From a virus, in IMG/VR virus record IMGVR_UViG_3300005580_000026, positions 1 to 22,230 of that record: 22,230 bases of DNA, one strand, 5' to 3'. Made by a program: the position numbers and the translations under genes. Below the pieces are notes generated by a model. That model saw nothing but the letters and a program-made list of their open reading frames with translations, made no database searches and was not told the DNA's origin. Below, piece after piece: positions 14,474-21,504 of the stretch (its first letter is position 1; each line of letters begins with the position of its first letter).

Positions 14474-15070
14474 TCAGATCTTTTCAACATTTTTTAAAAC
14501 TCTGAGACTTCCTATGTAACCGTGTTTATCCGTCTTTACTGACACACATTCTACTCGAATAGACTTACCATTGGCATCTACAATTCGATATTCGTCCTCA
14601 TACATTCGACCATCTTTAACACAGTCATTCCACAAATTTACCACTCTTTCTCTATCTTCTTCATGAATTGCATTCTTCCAACCATTATCTAAAAAATAAG
14701 ACACGTCTTGTTTTACAAGTTTTATATATGGTTTGTTAACCCAAACACACCGGCCGTCATCCGCACTCTCAAATATGGGTTCCTCTCTATTGTCAAGTAT
14801 CCACCGTTGTCTTAAGAATATTTTCTCAGTCATGTCGGTATTGACTTTCATCTGATCTGATATTAGGTTTATCTTATCTTTAATCGACCCGCCGCCATTT
14901 GGAGTTATTTCTTTAAATATAGTATCCACTTGATCGTGAACTCGTTTTATAGATAAAAATTGGTTTTTTACAAACACATAACATACTCTGCCAAATTTAT
15001 ACAAAATTCCCATAATAGTTAATATAGCTATAATAACATCCAACCGAGTTAAAAAATAGGATAAATCCAT
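14474..15070 (-). CDS. Membrane-anchored PAS-domain protein (198 aa)
   Basis: The N-terminus (about residues 8-34, with VIIAILTIMGILYKF) is a single membrane segment. A coiled linker follows (about 40-88, FLSIKRVHDQVDTIFKEI and later KINLISDQM). The C-terminal ~105 residues are a PAS fold of the PAS_3 kind: EPIFESADDGRCVWVNKPY, HEEDRERVVNLWNDC, DEYRIVDANGKSIRVE and YIGSLRVLKNVE. There is no kinase, cyclase or other output domain. A bare membrane PAS protein might sense a ligand or redox state, or bind a host sensor protein, but this is inference. The gene follows the helicase terminator and precedes the Mom-like gene by 23 nt. Confidence 0.78.
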   Translation of the reverse strand: MDLSYFLTRLDVIIAILTIMGILYKFGRVCYVFVKNQFLSIKRVHDQVDTIFKEITPNGGGSIKDKINLISDQMKVNTDMTEKIFLRQRWILDNREEPIFESADDGRCVWVNKPYIKLVKQDVSYFLDNGWKNAIHEEDRERVVNLWNDCVKDGRMYEDEYRIVDANGKSIRVECVSVKTDKHGYIGSLRVLKNVEKI

Positions 15071-15130
15071 ATATTCAATGATTAATTACATTAAATAAAT
15101 ATAAATTAAATTTTTATAATACAAAAAAAT

Positions 15131-15158
15131 ACAACGAAATTATTAAAAACTTCGTTGT
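15131..15158 (-). terminator. Terminator after the helicase gene
   Basis: ACAACGAA pairs perfectly with TTCGTTGT across a 12-nt A/T loop, and on the minus strand it is followed by ATTTTTTTG. It lies 36 nt beyond the stop at 15195. The rest of the 124-nt gap up to 15070 is A/T-rich and must hold the start of the PAS gene unit. Confidence 0.78.
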
Positions 15159-15194
15159 TTTATCTTTAAAATTACCAACTTCTAGTTATTATTA

Positions 15195-16571
15195 CTATTC
15201 ATCGTCGTCAGTATGAGCCTTCCATTTATTTGACAACATCTTTTTAACAAGATTTTCCCCCTCATTCATCTCTTGAACGGCCGCGATTCCTTCTCTGGAC
15301 CCCTCAGCAAAGAGTTGAATGTCACCACAACCAGCATTCATTCTACTCGGGAACGTCATGCCATCCGGTCCAAATCGGTTCTTGATAATATGAACTCGAG
15401 CTGTGTTACTAGCTTTATCATTAACCTTTCTAGATACACTCATCACAAAGTCAGCTGTCATTATCTTTCTATAGCTGTCAGAAATGTTGTTAGCCTGAAT
15501 AATATCCTCATCCATAGCTGCCCGATTACTTTGCGAAGCTGTCCAAATTGGGATTTGCATCTCACCGGCTACTCCTCTCAGTTCTTCGTAGATTCCGCCC
15601 GCTTCGCTATAACTGTTACTGTTTTTGTCAGAATGTGTCGGCCGTAAAATATCAGCATAATCTACAATCATCATATCTATCTTCGTCCCCAACATTTGAA
15701 TTCTCTCAGCGTGGACTTTCAATGTATGGGCTGATACTGTTTTTATGGGGAAATATTTAATGATTAGTTTACCTGGAACTTGTGATATTTTCTGTTTAAC
15801 GATGTCCACATTGTTTCTAATATTTTGAAAATCAATACCTGTGAAACACGCATCGTATCTTAACCCAACGTAATTCTCATTTAACTCAAGCGTAACGTGT
15901 AATACATTTTTTCCCTGTTTCATTGCTTCCGTACCAAGTTTAGCCAAAACCCAACTTTTCCCGGCTCCAGCACAGGCGGTCACCACTCCCAATTCACCGG
16001 AAGCAAGTCCCCCATCCATGATGGAATCAATAACTTCCCAATTTGTTTTAAGTGTCTTTCTCGCCATCTGACTCATTCGATTCTCAATATCAACAATGTA
16101 ATCGTGACCGACATTTCTTTCCATACCAGCCTTCAAAGCGTCTTGAACTATGTGTGAAATTTTATCGTATTCACCATTTCTAATCAAATCGACACTGTCC
16201 ATAATAGCCGACTTCATTTTCTGATTCTTACAAAATTCCAAATACTGTTCTTTTACGAACGTAATATCACTCTCACTTATCTTTTGATAAACTACTTTAA
16301 GTTGGTCAATAACCGTCTTTTTAAGAATTTCCGTCTCAATTGTATCTACGTGAACCTTGAAAACGTTTAAGGTTGGTAGATCTTTATATGTCATAAAGTA
16401 TGACACGATTGTTTTTACAATCCACTGATGCGCATCCGATTCAAAACTCGTTGGGTCTGCTATATCACATATTCTCTCTAAGAAAGACTTATCACTAAGG
16501 AGACTAGAGATACATTTGACCTGAAATTCAGATCCGTATTTTTTCAAATTGTCGATAATTTGTTTTTCCAT
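15195..16571 (-). CDS. 41: Replicative DNA helicase, DnaB/T4 gp41 type (458 aa)
   Basis: Residues 1-~150 form a helical N-terminal domain. The RecA-type core starts near 175 (TNWEVIDSIMDGGLASGELG) with Walker A ACAGAGKS (199-206), VLHVTLELNENYVGLRYD (223-240), Walker B MIVDYAD (301-307) and the DnaB-type PIWTASQSNRAA (341-352), then a final strand with the nucleotide-sensing HIIKNRFGPDG. This is the hexameric 5'-3' helicase that unwinds the phage fork. An upstream in-frame ATG (16616) exists, but the ATG at 16571 has the local ACAAATATG context and the first start lies within a possible promoter. The C-terminus is acidic (DDDE), possibly a contact site for primase or ssDNA-binding protein. 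No primase is in the window. Confidence 0.9.
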   Translation of the reverse strand: MEKQIIDNLKKYGSEFQVKCISSLLSDKSFLERICDIADPTSFESDAHQWIVKTIVSYFMTYKDLPTLNVFKVHVDTIETEILKKTVIDQLKVVYQKISESDITFVKEQYLEFCKNQKMKSAIMDSVDLIRNGEYDKISHIVQDALKAGMERNVGHDYIVDIENRMSQMARKTLKTNWEVIDSIMDGGLASGELGVVTACAGAGKSWVLAKLGTEAMKQGKNVLHVTLELNENYVGLRYDACFTGIDFQNIRNNVDIVKQKISQVPGKLIIKYFPIKTVSAHTLKVHAERIQMLGTKIDMMIVDYADILRPTHSDKNSNSYSEAGGIYEELRGVAGEMQIPIWTASQSNRAAMDEDIIQANNISDSYRKIMTADFVMSVSRKVNDKASNTARVHIIKNRFGPDGMTFPSRMNAGCGDIQLFAEGSREGIAAVQEMNEGENLVKKMLSNKWKAHTDDDE

Positions 16572-16603
16572 ATTTGTTTGTCTGTTACTACCAGTAGATA
16601 TTG

Positions 16604-16632
16604 ACTCTACCAACATAAAGGTAAAAAGACAA
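16604..16632 (-). promoter_or_regulatory. Possible promoter of the helicase gene
   Basis: Minus strand TTGTCT, 17 nt, TAGAGT; each box has 4 of 6 consensus bases. Used as a promoter it would exclude the upstream ATG at 16616 and favour the start at 16571. Confidence 0.35.
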
Positions 16633-16648
16633 ATTCTTTTAAAAATTC

Positions 16649-16661
16649 GACACTACTTATA
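16649..16661 (+). promoter_or_regulatory. GACACTACTTATA motif upstream of the plus-strand gene
   Basis: A 13-nt motif 46 nt before the plus-strand ATG at 16708. The identical 13 nt occur on the minus strand immediately before the gene at 17697, and a related CTACTTAT lies on the minus strand before the ssDNA-binding protein gene. Each copy points at the gene downstream, as a promoter element would. Confidence 0.45.
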
Positions 16662-16707
16662 TGTGAAATCTGGTGTAGTCCAGCTTTTATAAAAAGAAAG
16701 ATAAATT

Positions 16708-17454
16708 ATGTATTATTCAAATGATGTTAGTGTTGATATCTTAGTCAACGGAAATTCCACCGCCAAATATTACAAAGACGGAAAAGTTTACGTTGAAGCA
16801 AAAGACGGTAGCGAATATGAAATTCTTATTAAAAATAATGGTTTTAATAAAGTTCTAGCAGTGTCAAGTGTCGATGGTTTGAACGTATTAAACGGAGAAC
16901 CATCTGGAGAAGTTGATAGTGGTTATATAATAAACGGTTATAATTCGTATAGAATAAAGGGATTTCGTTACAGCGACGAAAAGGTTGGGGCGTTCAAATT
17001 TTCTAAAAAGGAAAATTCATATGCATCATCCAAATCAGCCGAACTCACAATTAACTGTGGCGTTATCGGTGTTAGGATTTATAATGAAAATGTAAACTAT
17101 ACACTCACCGCTAATTCTACAAATTCCCCAACGTGGATATCTGCTACATATGGGAATTGTGTTGATGATGTGACCGTCACAGGTCTTAATAGTGTATTCA
17201 GATCGTCAACCGGCGTAGATTCTAATACAAAATCACTTTCATTTGACATGGGTTCTACATGGGGACAGTCGAAAGAAAGCAAGGTTACTTCTGCTGATTT
17301 TAACCGTGGGAGTGTATTTCATCCATTTGATATCTATTATGCATCTCGAGCATCTCTTGTTGAGATGGGTGTGATACAGGCCAGTAAACCACAAGTTTCT
17401 TTCCCAAATAGTTTTCCAAAATACGCAACTCCGCCTAAGGGGTGGAAGGAGTAG
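16708..17454 (+). CDS. Conserved family of unknown function, only plus-strand gene (248 aa)
   Basis: Starts MYYSNDVSVDILVNGNSTAKYY in the context ATAAATTATG. The order of blocks recalls an uncharacterised family I have seen in bacteria and phages: VDILVNG, KVYVEAKDGSEYEILIKNN, VLAVSSVDGLNVLNGEPSG, SGYIINGYNSYRIKGFR, VGAFKFSKKENSYA, GVIGVRIY and later GSTWGQSKESKVTSADFNRG and IYYASRASLVEMGV. It is beta-rich and soluble, without signal peptide or catalytic motif that I can name. It lies alone against the direction of the region, between the helicase and a small ORF with which it converges (9 nt between the stops). It has its own upstream motif. This position fits an independently expressed accessory ('moron'-like) gene. 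No function is claimed. Confidence 0.8.
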   Translation: MYYSNDVSVDILVNGNSTAKYYKDGKVYVEAKDGSEYEILIKNNGFNKVLAVSSVDGLNVLNGEPSGEVDSGYIINGYNSYRIKGFRYSDEKVGAFKFSKKENSYASSKSAELTINCGVIGVRIYNENVNYTLTANSTNSPTWISATYGNCVDDVTVTGLNSVFRSSTGVDSNTKSLSFDMGSTWGQSKESKVTSADFNRGSVFHPFDIYYASRASLVEMGVIQASKPQVSFPNSFPKYATPPKGWKE

Positions 17455-17463
17455 GAGACTGAC

Positions 17464-17697
17464 TCAATTTATTATATCGTGGATTTTGTTGTGGATTTTG
17501 TTTAACAACGTTTCGTAATTGGGATCTAATCCAGCTCGATTTATTGGATCGTTAATCGTATCGAGAATGTCAGAGTAAATTTTTTGAAGTGATCTAAAAG
17601 AATCTCCGCCATCTTCTTGCATTCTTTCAATATGATCATCTACGATATTTTCCAAATCTCTATAATTGATTCTTCGGATATCGTCTAGATTATTCAC
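17464..17697 (-). CDS. Small acidic helical protein of unknown function (77 aa)
   Basis: Starts at GTG with MNNLDDIRRINYRDLENIVD. The product is predicted to be almost wholly alpha-helical, with charged residues and heptad-like spacing. A 12-bp tandem duplication (17479-17502) gives the repeated KIHNKIHD near the C-terminus. It converges with the plus-strand gene, with no clear terminator between them. The TATAAGTAGTGTC element, here read on the minus strand as GACACTACTTATA, ends only 5 nt before the GTG. No known family. Because of size and GTG start the confidence is moderate. Confidence 0.55.
   Translation of the reverse strand: MNNLDDIRRINYRDLENIVDDHIERMQEDGGDSFRSLQKIYSDILDTINDPINRAGLDPNYETLLNKIHNKIHDIIN
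17479..17502 (+). repeat. 12-bp tandem duplication in the 77-aa gene
   Basis: GTGGATTTTGTT occurs twice without spacer. In frame with the minus-strand ORF it duplicates a four-residue unit (KIHN/KIHD), a typical slippage event that preserves the reading frame and supports that the ORF is coding. Confidence 0.7.
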
Positions 17698-17701
17698 CGT
17701 C

Positions 17702-17714
17702 TATAAGTAGTGTC
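17702..17714 (-). promoter_or_regulatory. Second copy of the GACACTACTTATA motif
   Basis: Identical over 13 nt to the motif at 16649-16661, here on the minus strand directly before the GTG-started 77-aa ORF. If TATA is the -10 core, the transcript would be leaderless or would start inside the ORF. Confidence 0.4.
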
Positions 17715-17738
17715 AAAAATGTATTAAAAAAGTATAAA

Positions 17739-17768
17739 AAAAGAACCACACTTGTGCGTGGTTCTTTT
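17739..17768 (-). terminator. Terminator after the exonuclease gene
   Basis: AAAAGAACCAC pairs perfectly with GTGGTTCTTTT (11 bp) across an 8-nt loop; on the minus strand the stem runs into a T-run (CTTTTTTTATAC). It lies 62 nt beyond the stop at 17830. The part between (17769-17829) holds only a short ACCC/GGGT hairpin and A/T-rich sequence. Confidence 0.88.
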
Positions 17769-17829
17769 CACCCGATGGGGTTGTATAGCCTCCGATTATA
17801 AATATAATAAATTTACAAAAACACCAAAA

Positions 17830-18894
17830 TTACTTTACAAAATTATCTAATCTATTAAACACTTCCCCTAACCATATTTGGTAATTTGGAATATTATTCC
17901 ATATCTTATCTTCAGTTACCAATTTGCTAAACTCAAACCGATTTAGCTTTTTACAATTCTGATCCAATATTTCGTTTATACGTAATTGAGTGAAACTTTG
18001 TATTTGGCTATCATTCAACTGCATCAACTGATAATTCCTCTCCACTATATTCTTATTAGCCAATATGGTATCGTATAATTTGTATTTTCCCTTATGGGTG
18101 TCCGCGTAATTACAAATTTCATCAACTGTATATCTGTGGTTATCCGCGAAGATGGGAAAACACTTTTTAATCGTCTTCAGTCCTGCACCAGATATACCTT
18201 TAATGTTATCACTTACATCACCTTCCAATGTTCTATAATTGATATAGTTCTCACAACTAATTCCATATTCCGTCAATATTTCAGCACAACCATATAACTT
18301 TTTCTTAGTGGGGCTCCATATCTTTACCCTCTGACTTGCTAATTGTAAGAAGTCTTTGTCCGCCGACATTATGGTTATATTATTATCTTTAAACTTATCC
18401 TGTGCCAGATATGCAATGACATCATCGGCTTCCACGTTATCTATGGCCATCGTTGTAAGGGGCAAACAATCCAGGTAATTAACCGTTCTTATTAATTGTT
18501 TTCTGAGATTGCGTTCCTCATCATCTGCTGATGTGTTATCGGCATACGTTCTATTTAGTCTAACTTTGGTTTTTCTTTTATTTTTATACTCAGGATACAA
18601 TTTCCTGCGTTTGACACTTCCGCCCGTTCCGTCAAATACTATAATACACCTGGTCGGGGTGAAGAGTTTTATGGCATACCCAAGACTTTTTAGAAAACCG
18701 GAAATCCCTCCTGTGTGAACGCCATCGTCGTTCATGTAAGGTAAAACCGAAAAAGAACGAATAAACAGGTTAAGAGCGTCGATTATTAGAACGTCGGAGG
18801 ATTGGGTTTTATTCAACCCCCCATCAAGTATCTCGTCCTTAACATTCGCAAAAAGAGAATATAACTTCTTTTTATCAGATGCGTTTATATCCAT
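17830..18894 (-). CDS. rnh: 5'-3' exonuclease, FEN/T4 RNase H type (354 aa)
   Basis: A PIN/FEN-fold nuclease that removes RNA primers and 5' flaps. The metal-binding acids are all present: Asp in LIIDALN (39), Asp in IVFDG (88), E and DD in NVEADDVIAYLA (155-158), DKD in MSADKDFLQLAS (179-181) and the two Asp in EGDVSDNIKG (226, 229). The helix-two-turn-helix GISGAGLKTIKK (233-244) binds the template. The region 97-125 is very basic and disordered-looking (KRRKLYPEYKNKRKTK), like the arch/threading helix of phage FEN proteins. The start is 6 nt after the UvsX stop and shares its transcript, and a strong terminator follows. The alternative name is FEN-like phage exonuclease; biochemical role as T4 rnh is inferred from context. 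Confidence 0.87.
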   Translation of the reverse strand: MDINASDKKKLYSLFANVKDEILDGGLNKTQSSDVLIIDALNLFIRSFSVLPYMNDDGVHTGGISGFLKSLGYAIKLFTPTRCIIVFDGTGGSVKRRKLYPEYKNKRKTKVRLNRTYADNTSADDEERNLRKQLIRTVNYLDCLPLTTMAIDNVEADDVIAYLAQDKFKDNNITIMSADKDFLQLASQRVKIWSPTKKKLYGCAEILTEYGISCENYINYRTLEGDVSDNIKGISGAGLKTIKKCFPIFADNHRYTVDEICNYADTHKGKYKLYDTILANKNIVERNYQLMQLNDSQIQSFTQLRINEILDQNCKKLNRFEFSKLVTEDKIWNNIPNYQIWLGEVFNRLDNFVK

Positions 18895-18900
18895 AAAGGA

Positions 18901-20058
18901 TTACTCATCTGTCGAAACCGCAACATCCTCATTGGAATCAACGGTGGCATCTTCTACTATTTTAGAATTGGGATCCTTATACTTCATGATTACAGAATCG
19001 CAAATTTTCTGATAGATTTCTTCCTTGAGTATCGGTTCATTATCTAACAGTTTTACGAAATCCTTTGTCTGAAACTGTAGATCTCGTCCGTCATCAGTTG
19101 TATATTTATAATATGGTCCGCTCTGTTTCACAATAGAATTGAGCTTCAATACCTCCAACCAACTTGCATAGTCAGCAATTCCACTATCGAAATAAATATC
19201 GAACATAGCATGTCTCTGTGGAGGACCCATTCTGTTTTTAACTACCACAGCTTTACACTTGTTACCTATAACATCGTCACCTCGCTTGAGTTTACCGGTG
19301 TTGTTAAGTCTCACTCTCACAGAACAGTGGTAGGCCAAAGCCTTTCCGCCGCTGACGATCCACTTATCGCCGAAGGCCATGGCATTCAAATTCTGTCTCA
19401 ATTGGTTTGTGAATATAATAAGAACCTTTTGACGACCAATCATATTGGTTATCTTTCTCATTGCTTTGCTGATAATAATAGACTTACCTGTAGCATAACC
19501 ATCTTTACCGTGGTCACTTTCTTGTTCAACCTTTGTAGAAGCTGCTGCTACAGAATCTACAATGATTGTGAGAATTCTATCTTTATTTGACTTTCTCACA
19601 ATTGCAATCATCTCTTCCATTTTAGCGAAAATATCCTCCACCGTCTCAGATTGAACGTAGAGTAGATTTTTGAGATTCACACCCAAACTTGCCCAAAATG
19701 CTGGGGCGGCAGCGTTCTCAGTGTCAATGACCACCGCTACGCCACCTCTTTTCTGCGTGTCGGCGACAACATGAGCGGCCAGTAGACTCTTCCCCGTACC
19801 CTCAAGTCCATTAAATTCAATCATCCGGCCGACAGGCAATCCGCCGTGCGGACGATTGCTTATGGCCAAGTCCAATATCGATGAACCCGTCGAAATCCAG
19901 TCGGATACCGTCGATGGGTCATCGTGTTCATCCAAGAAATACGCAACCTTGCCATCCTTTGAATTTTTATTTAATTCAGAAGCGAGTGATGTTATTAGAT
20001 CGTCACGGTCCAGTTTCGGATCAAATTCTACTTTCGATGTGCTTTTATTTTTTGCCAT
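18901..20058 (-). CDS. uvsX: Recombinase, UvsX/RecA family (385 aa)
   Basis: Catalyses strand exchange on ssDNA and supports recombination-dependent replication and repair. The RecA core has ISTGSSILDLAISNRPHGGL (56-74), Walker A GLEGTGKS (84-91), VVIDTENA (109-116), Walker B TIIVDSVAA (164-172) and FTNQLRQNLNAMAFGDKWI (216-234), the sensor/DNA-binding loop 2 region, then VSGGKALAYH. The C-terminus is acidic (VEDATVDSNEDVAVSTDE), as in RecA tails that modulate DNA binding. It begins just after the ssDNA-binding gene terminator and is followed after 6 nt by the exonuclease gene. Codons are richer in G+C than most of the window. The start ATG lacks a Shine-Dalgarno. Confidence 0.92.
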   Translation of the reverse strand: MAKNKSTSKVEFDPKLDRDDLITSLASELNKNSKDGKVAYFLDEHDDPSTVSDWISTGSSILDLAISNRPHGGLPVGRMIEFNGLEGTGKSLLAAHVVADTQKRGGVAVVIDTENAAAPAFWASLGVNLKNLLYVQSETVEDIFAKMEEMIAIVRKSNKDRILTIIVDSVAAASTKVEQESDHGKDGYATGKSIIISKAMRKITNMIGRQKVLIIFTNQLRQNLNAMAFGDKWIVSGGKALAYHCSVRVRLNNTGKLKRGDDVIGNKCKAVVVKNRMGPPQRHAMFDIYFDSGIADYASWLEVLKLNSIVKQSGPYYKYTTDDGRDLQFQTKDFVKLLDNEPILKEEIYQKICDSVIMKYKDPNSKIVEDATVDSNEDVAVSTDE

Positions 20059-20078
20059 AGTGTTACTTTAAAGAAAAA

Positions 20079-20101
20079 GGGGAGAGGGAATACCTCTCCC
20101 C
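20079..20101 (-). terminator. Terminator between the ssDNA-binding protein and UvsX genes
   Basis: GGGGAGAGG pairs perfectly with CCTCTCCCC (9 bp, G+C-rich) across a 5-nt loop; the minus strand continues TTTTTCTTTA. It is only 21 nt before the UvsX ATG, so UvsX must use read-through or a promoter at the end of the upstream gene (a TATAGT is present near 20110). Confidence 0.9.
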
Positions 20102-20119
20102 GTTATGTTTACTATACTA

Positions 20120-20965
20120 TTACGAGTTGAACAAATTGTCAAATGCTTTCGATACGTCGTCGGTGTTTGACTTAGACGTAGCCGCACTTGGCGATTTCTT
20201 TGAAGTTACAACTTTATCAGCTGTGGGTGTAACGTCGCATGTTACATCAGATGTCGCAACGGCGGACGTTTCCTCTGTGGCGCTCGTAGTTGACTCGTTC
20301 TCTCCGTTTTCCGAGTGTAACCAAGCATCCATTACGTTCTTGAGTTCGTCGTAACTCAGTTCCGGAAACAAATCCAAAATGTTTGTTTGGTTCTGAATTC
20401 TGGAGATCAGCTCCTTATTATTAGGATCGACTGCCGGAGAAGAGTTGGGCTTAACTCGGATTGTAGTCTCGGGGAACTGTTTACCCGTTTCCTCAATCGT
20501 CTTGAACTCGACCACAATATCACGACCATTGACCAATTCGGTGATATCACCATAATCAGGATCGGAAATCACAGAGAGGATTTCTTGGTAAACATTCTTA
20601 CCGAAACCCCAGAACTTAACTCCCTCACTTTCCTGACCTCTTACGAGGATAGGAGCGAAAGTCCGCATCTTGGGTTCCAGCTTCTTACCAAACTTCCACT
20701 CTTCCTTATCTCCGGATTTCTTGAGCTTATTGCTAAACTCAACAATGGGGTCTGGGCGATTGAAACTGTCCGGTGAGATATAAGTCTTACCGTTCAATCC
20801 ATAATGGAACTTGAGTTCGATAAAAGGATTCTCGGTATTGTGCTTATAAGGGACAATCCGAATTACTTGCTTACCGGGACTTGGCTTCCAAATGAGGGTT
20901 GACTTTGTGTTTGAGTTTGAAAGAGAGTTCAAACGGCTCTTTATTCTATCGATGTTTAATGACAT
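20120..20965 (-). CDS. 32: ssDNA-binding protein, T4 gp32-like, without the zinc site (281 aa)
   Basis: Coats replication and recombination intermediates. The N-terminal basic segment with a KST sequence (21-23) matches the cooperativity motif of gp32. The OB-fold core follows: GKQVIRIVPYKHNTENPF (31-48), HYGLNGKTYI (54-63), RTFAPILVRGQESEGVKFWG (101-120), FGKNVYQEI (121-129), and ELVNGRDIVVEF. In T4 gp32 the core holds a His-Cys3 zinc site (CPVC); here the corresponding place is NRPDPIVEF and the core has no Cys at all. A helical LFPELSYDELKNVMDAW follows, then a long Ser/Thr/Val-rich linker and a short C-terminal FDNLFNS, the typical interaction tip of ssDNA-binding proteins. It ends at a strong terminator. 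Confidence 0.88.
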   Translation of the reverse strand: MSLNIDRIKSRLNSLSNSNTKSTLIWKPSPGKQVIRIVPYKHNTENPFIELKFHYGLNGKTYISPDSFNRPDPIVEFSNKLKKSGDKEEWKFGKKLEPKMRTFAPILVRGQESEGVKFWGFGKNVYQEILSVISDPDYGDITELVNGRDIVVEFKTIEETGKQFPETTIRVKPNSSPAVDPNNKELISRIQNQTNILDLFPELSYDELKNVMDAWLHSENGENESTTSATEETSAVATSDVTCDVTPTADKVVTSKKSPSAATSKSNTDDVSKAFDNLFNS

Positions 20966-21016
20966 AATTTATTAATTATTAATTGTTAATTAGTTAAATA
21001 AGATAATTGATAACCA

Positions 21017-21067
21017 CTCAGTTAATTTTTAGTCTTACCACTAATCATAAGTAGAGACTACACTGAG
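21017..21067 (-). promoter_or_regulatory. Structured leader or promoter region upstream of the ssDNA-binding protein gene
   Basis: Nested complementarity: CTCAGT (21017-21022) with ACTGAG (21062-21067), and inside it TAGTCT-TAC (21030-21038) with GTA-x-AGACTA (21051-21060). Read on the minus strand this precedes an unstructured A/T-rich stretch of ~50 nt leading to the ATG at 20965. CTACTTAT (21054-21047) lies inside the inner stem, so the region could be a promoter or a transcribed leader, but hardly both. Confidence 0.4.
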
Positions 21068-21111
21068 ATTATTACAAAGGAAAGTTATTTTAAATTAGAA
21101 AATTAGTTATA

Positions 21112-21504
21112 CTAAATTTCTACAACTTTTAAAAAATCTAAATCTATTATAGAATATCCGCCTAAACTATTTGTAAGTATTAAACAATTTCTATAAAGTT
21201 CCCAATCGATTTGGTATGATTTATCTAACACTCCGCCATTCTCTTCCTCTATTACTCTATTCATAGCATTAAGAGTAAACAATGTGCTTGTAGTTTTTTT
21301 TCTGTGAACTGATATTGTTGATTTAAATTTTGTAAATTTATCTTCAAGCAATACGTTATATGTAATTAATATTGAATTGGGATCCTTACCGTCTCTAAAA
21401 ACAAATAATTTTTTATCCGGCAATGTATATAATTTCGTTATAGTGGAAATTGTGTCCCTATATTCACGTTCCGATGAAAAGGTACACAGAAGTTGTATCT
21501 TCAT
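21112..21504 (-). CDS. Conserved phage protein of unknown function (130 aa)
   Basis: Starts MKIQLLCTFSSEREYRDTIS, ATGA-overlapping the stop of the upstream gene. A mixed alpha/beta small protein with KLFVFRDGKDPNSILITYNV, then ISVHRKKTTSTLFTLNAMNRVIEE, NGGVLDKSYQIDWELYRNCLIL and a short final strand. The HRKK-x3-TLFTLNA and NGG-x5-Y-x-IDW-x-xY blocks are a combination I associate with uncharacterised T4-like and jumbo-phage proteins. No enzyme motif is apparent. It ends 147 nt before the ssDNA-binding gene start. Confidence 0.7.
   Translation of the reverse strand: MKIQLLCTFSSEREYRDTISTITKLYTLPDKKLFVFRDGKDPNSILITYNVLLEDKFTKFKSTISVHRKKTTSTLFTLNAMNRVIEEENGGVLDKSYQIDWELYRNCLILTNSLGGYSIIDLDFLKVVEI

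Noticed and set aside
17769-17829. Possible small RNA or tRNA fragment after the exonuclease gene
   Set aside because: Only a 4-bp ACCC/GGGT hairpin and A/T-rich sequence; no cloverleaf and too short. No tRNA was seen anywhere in the window.
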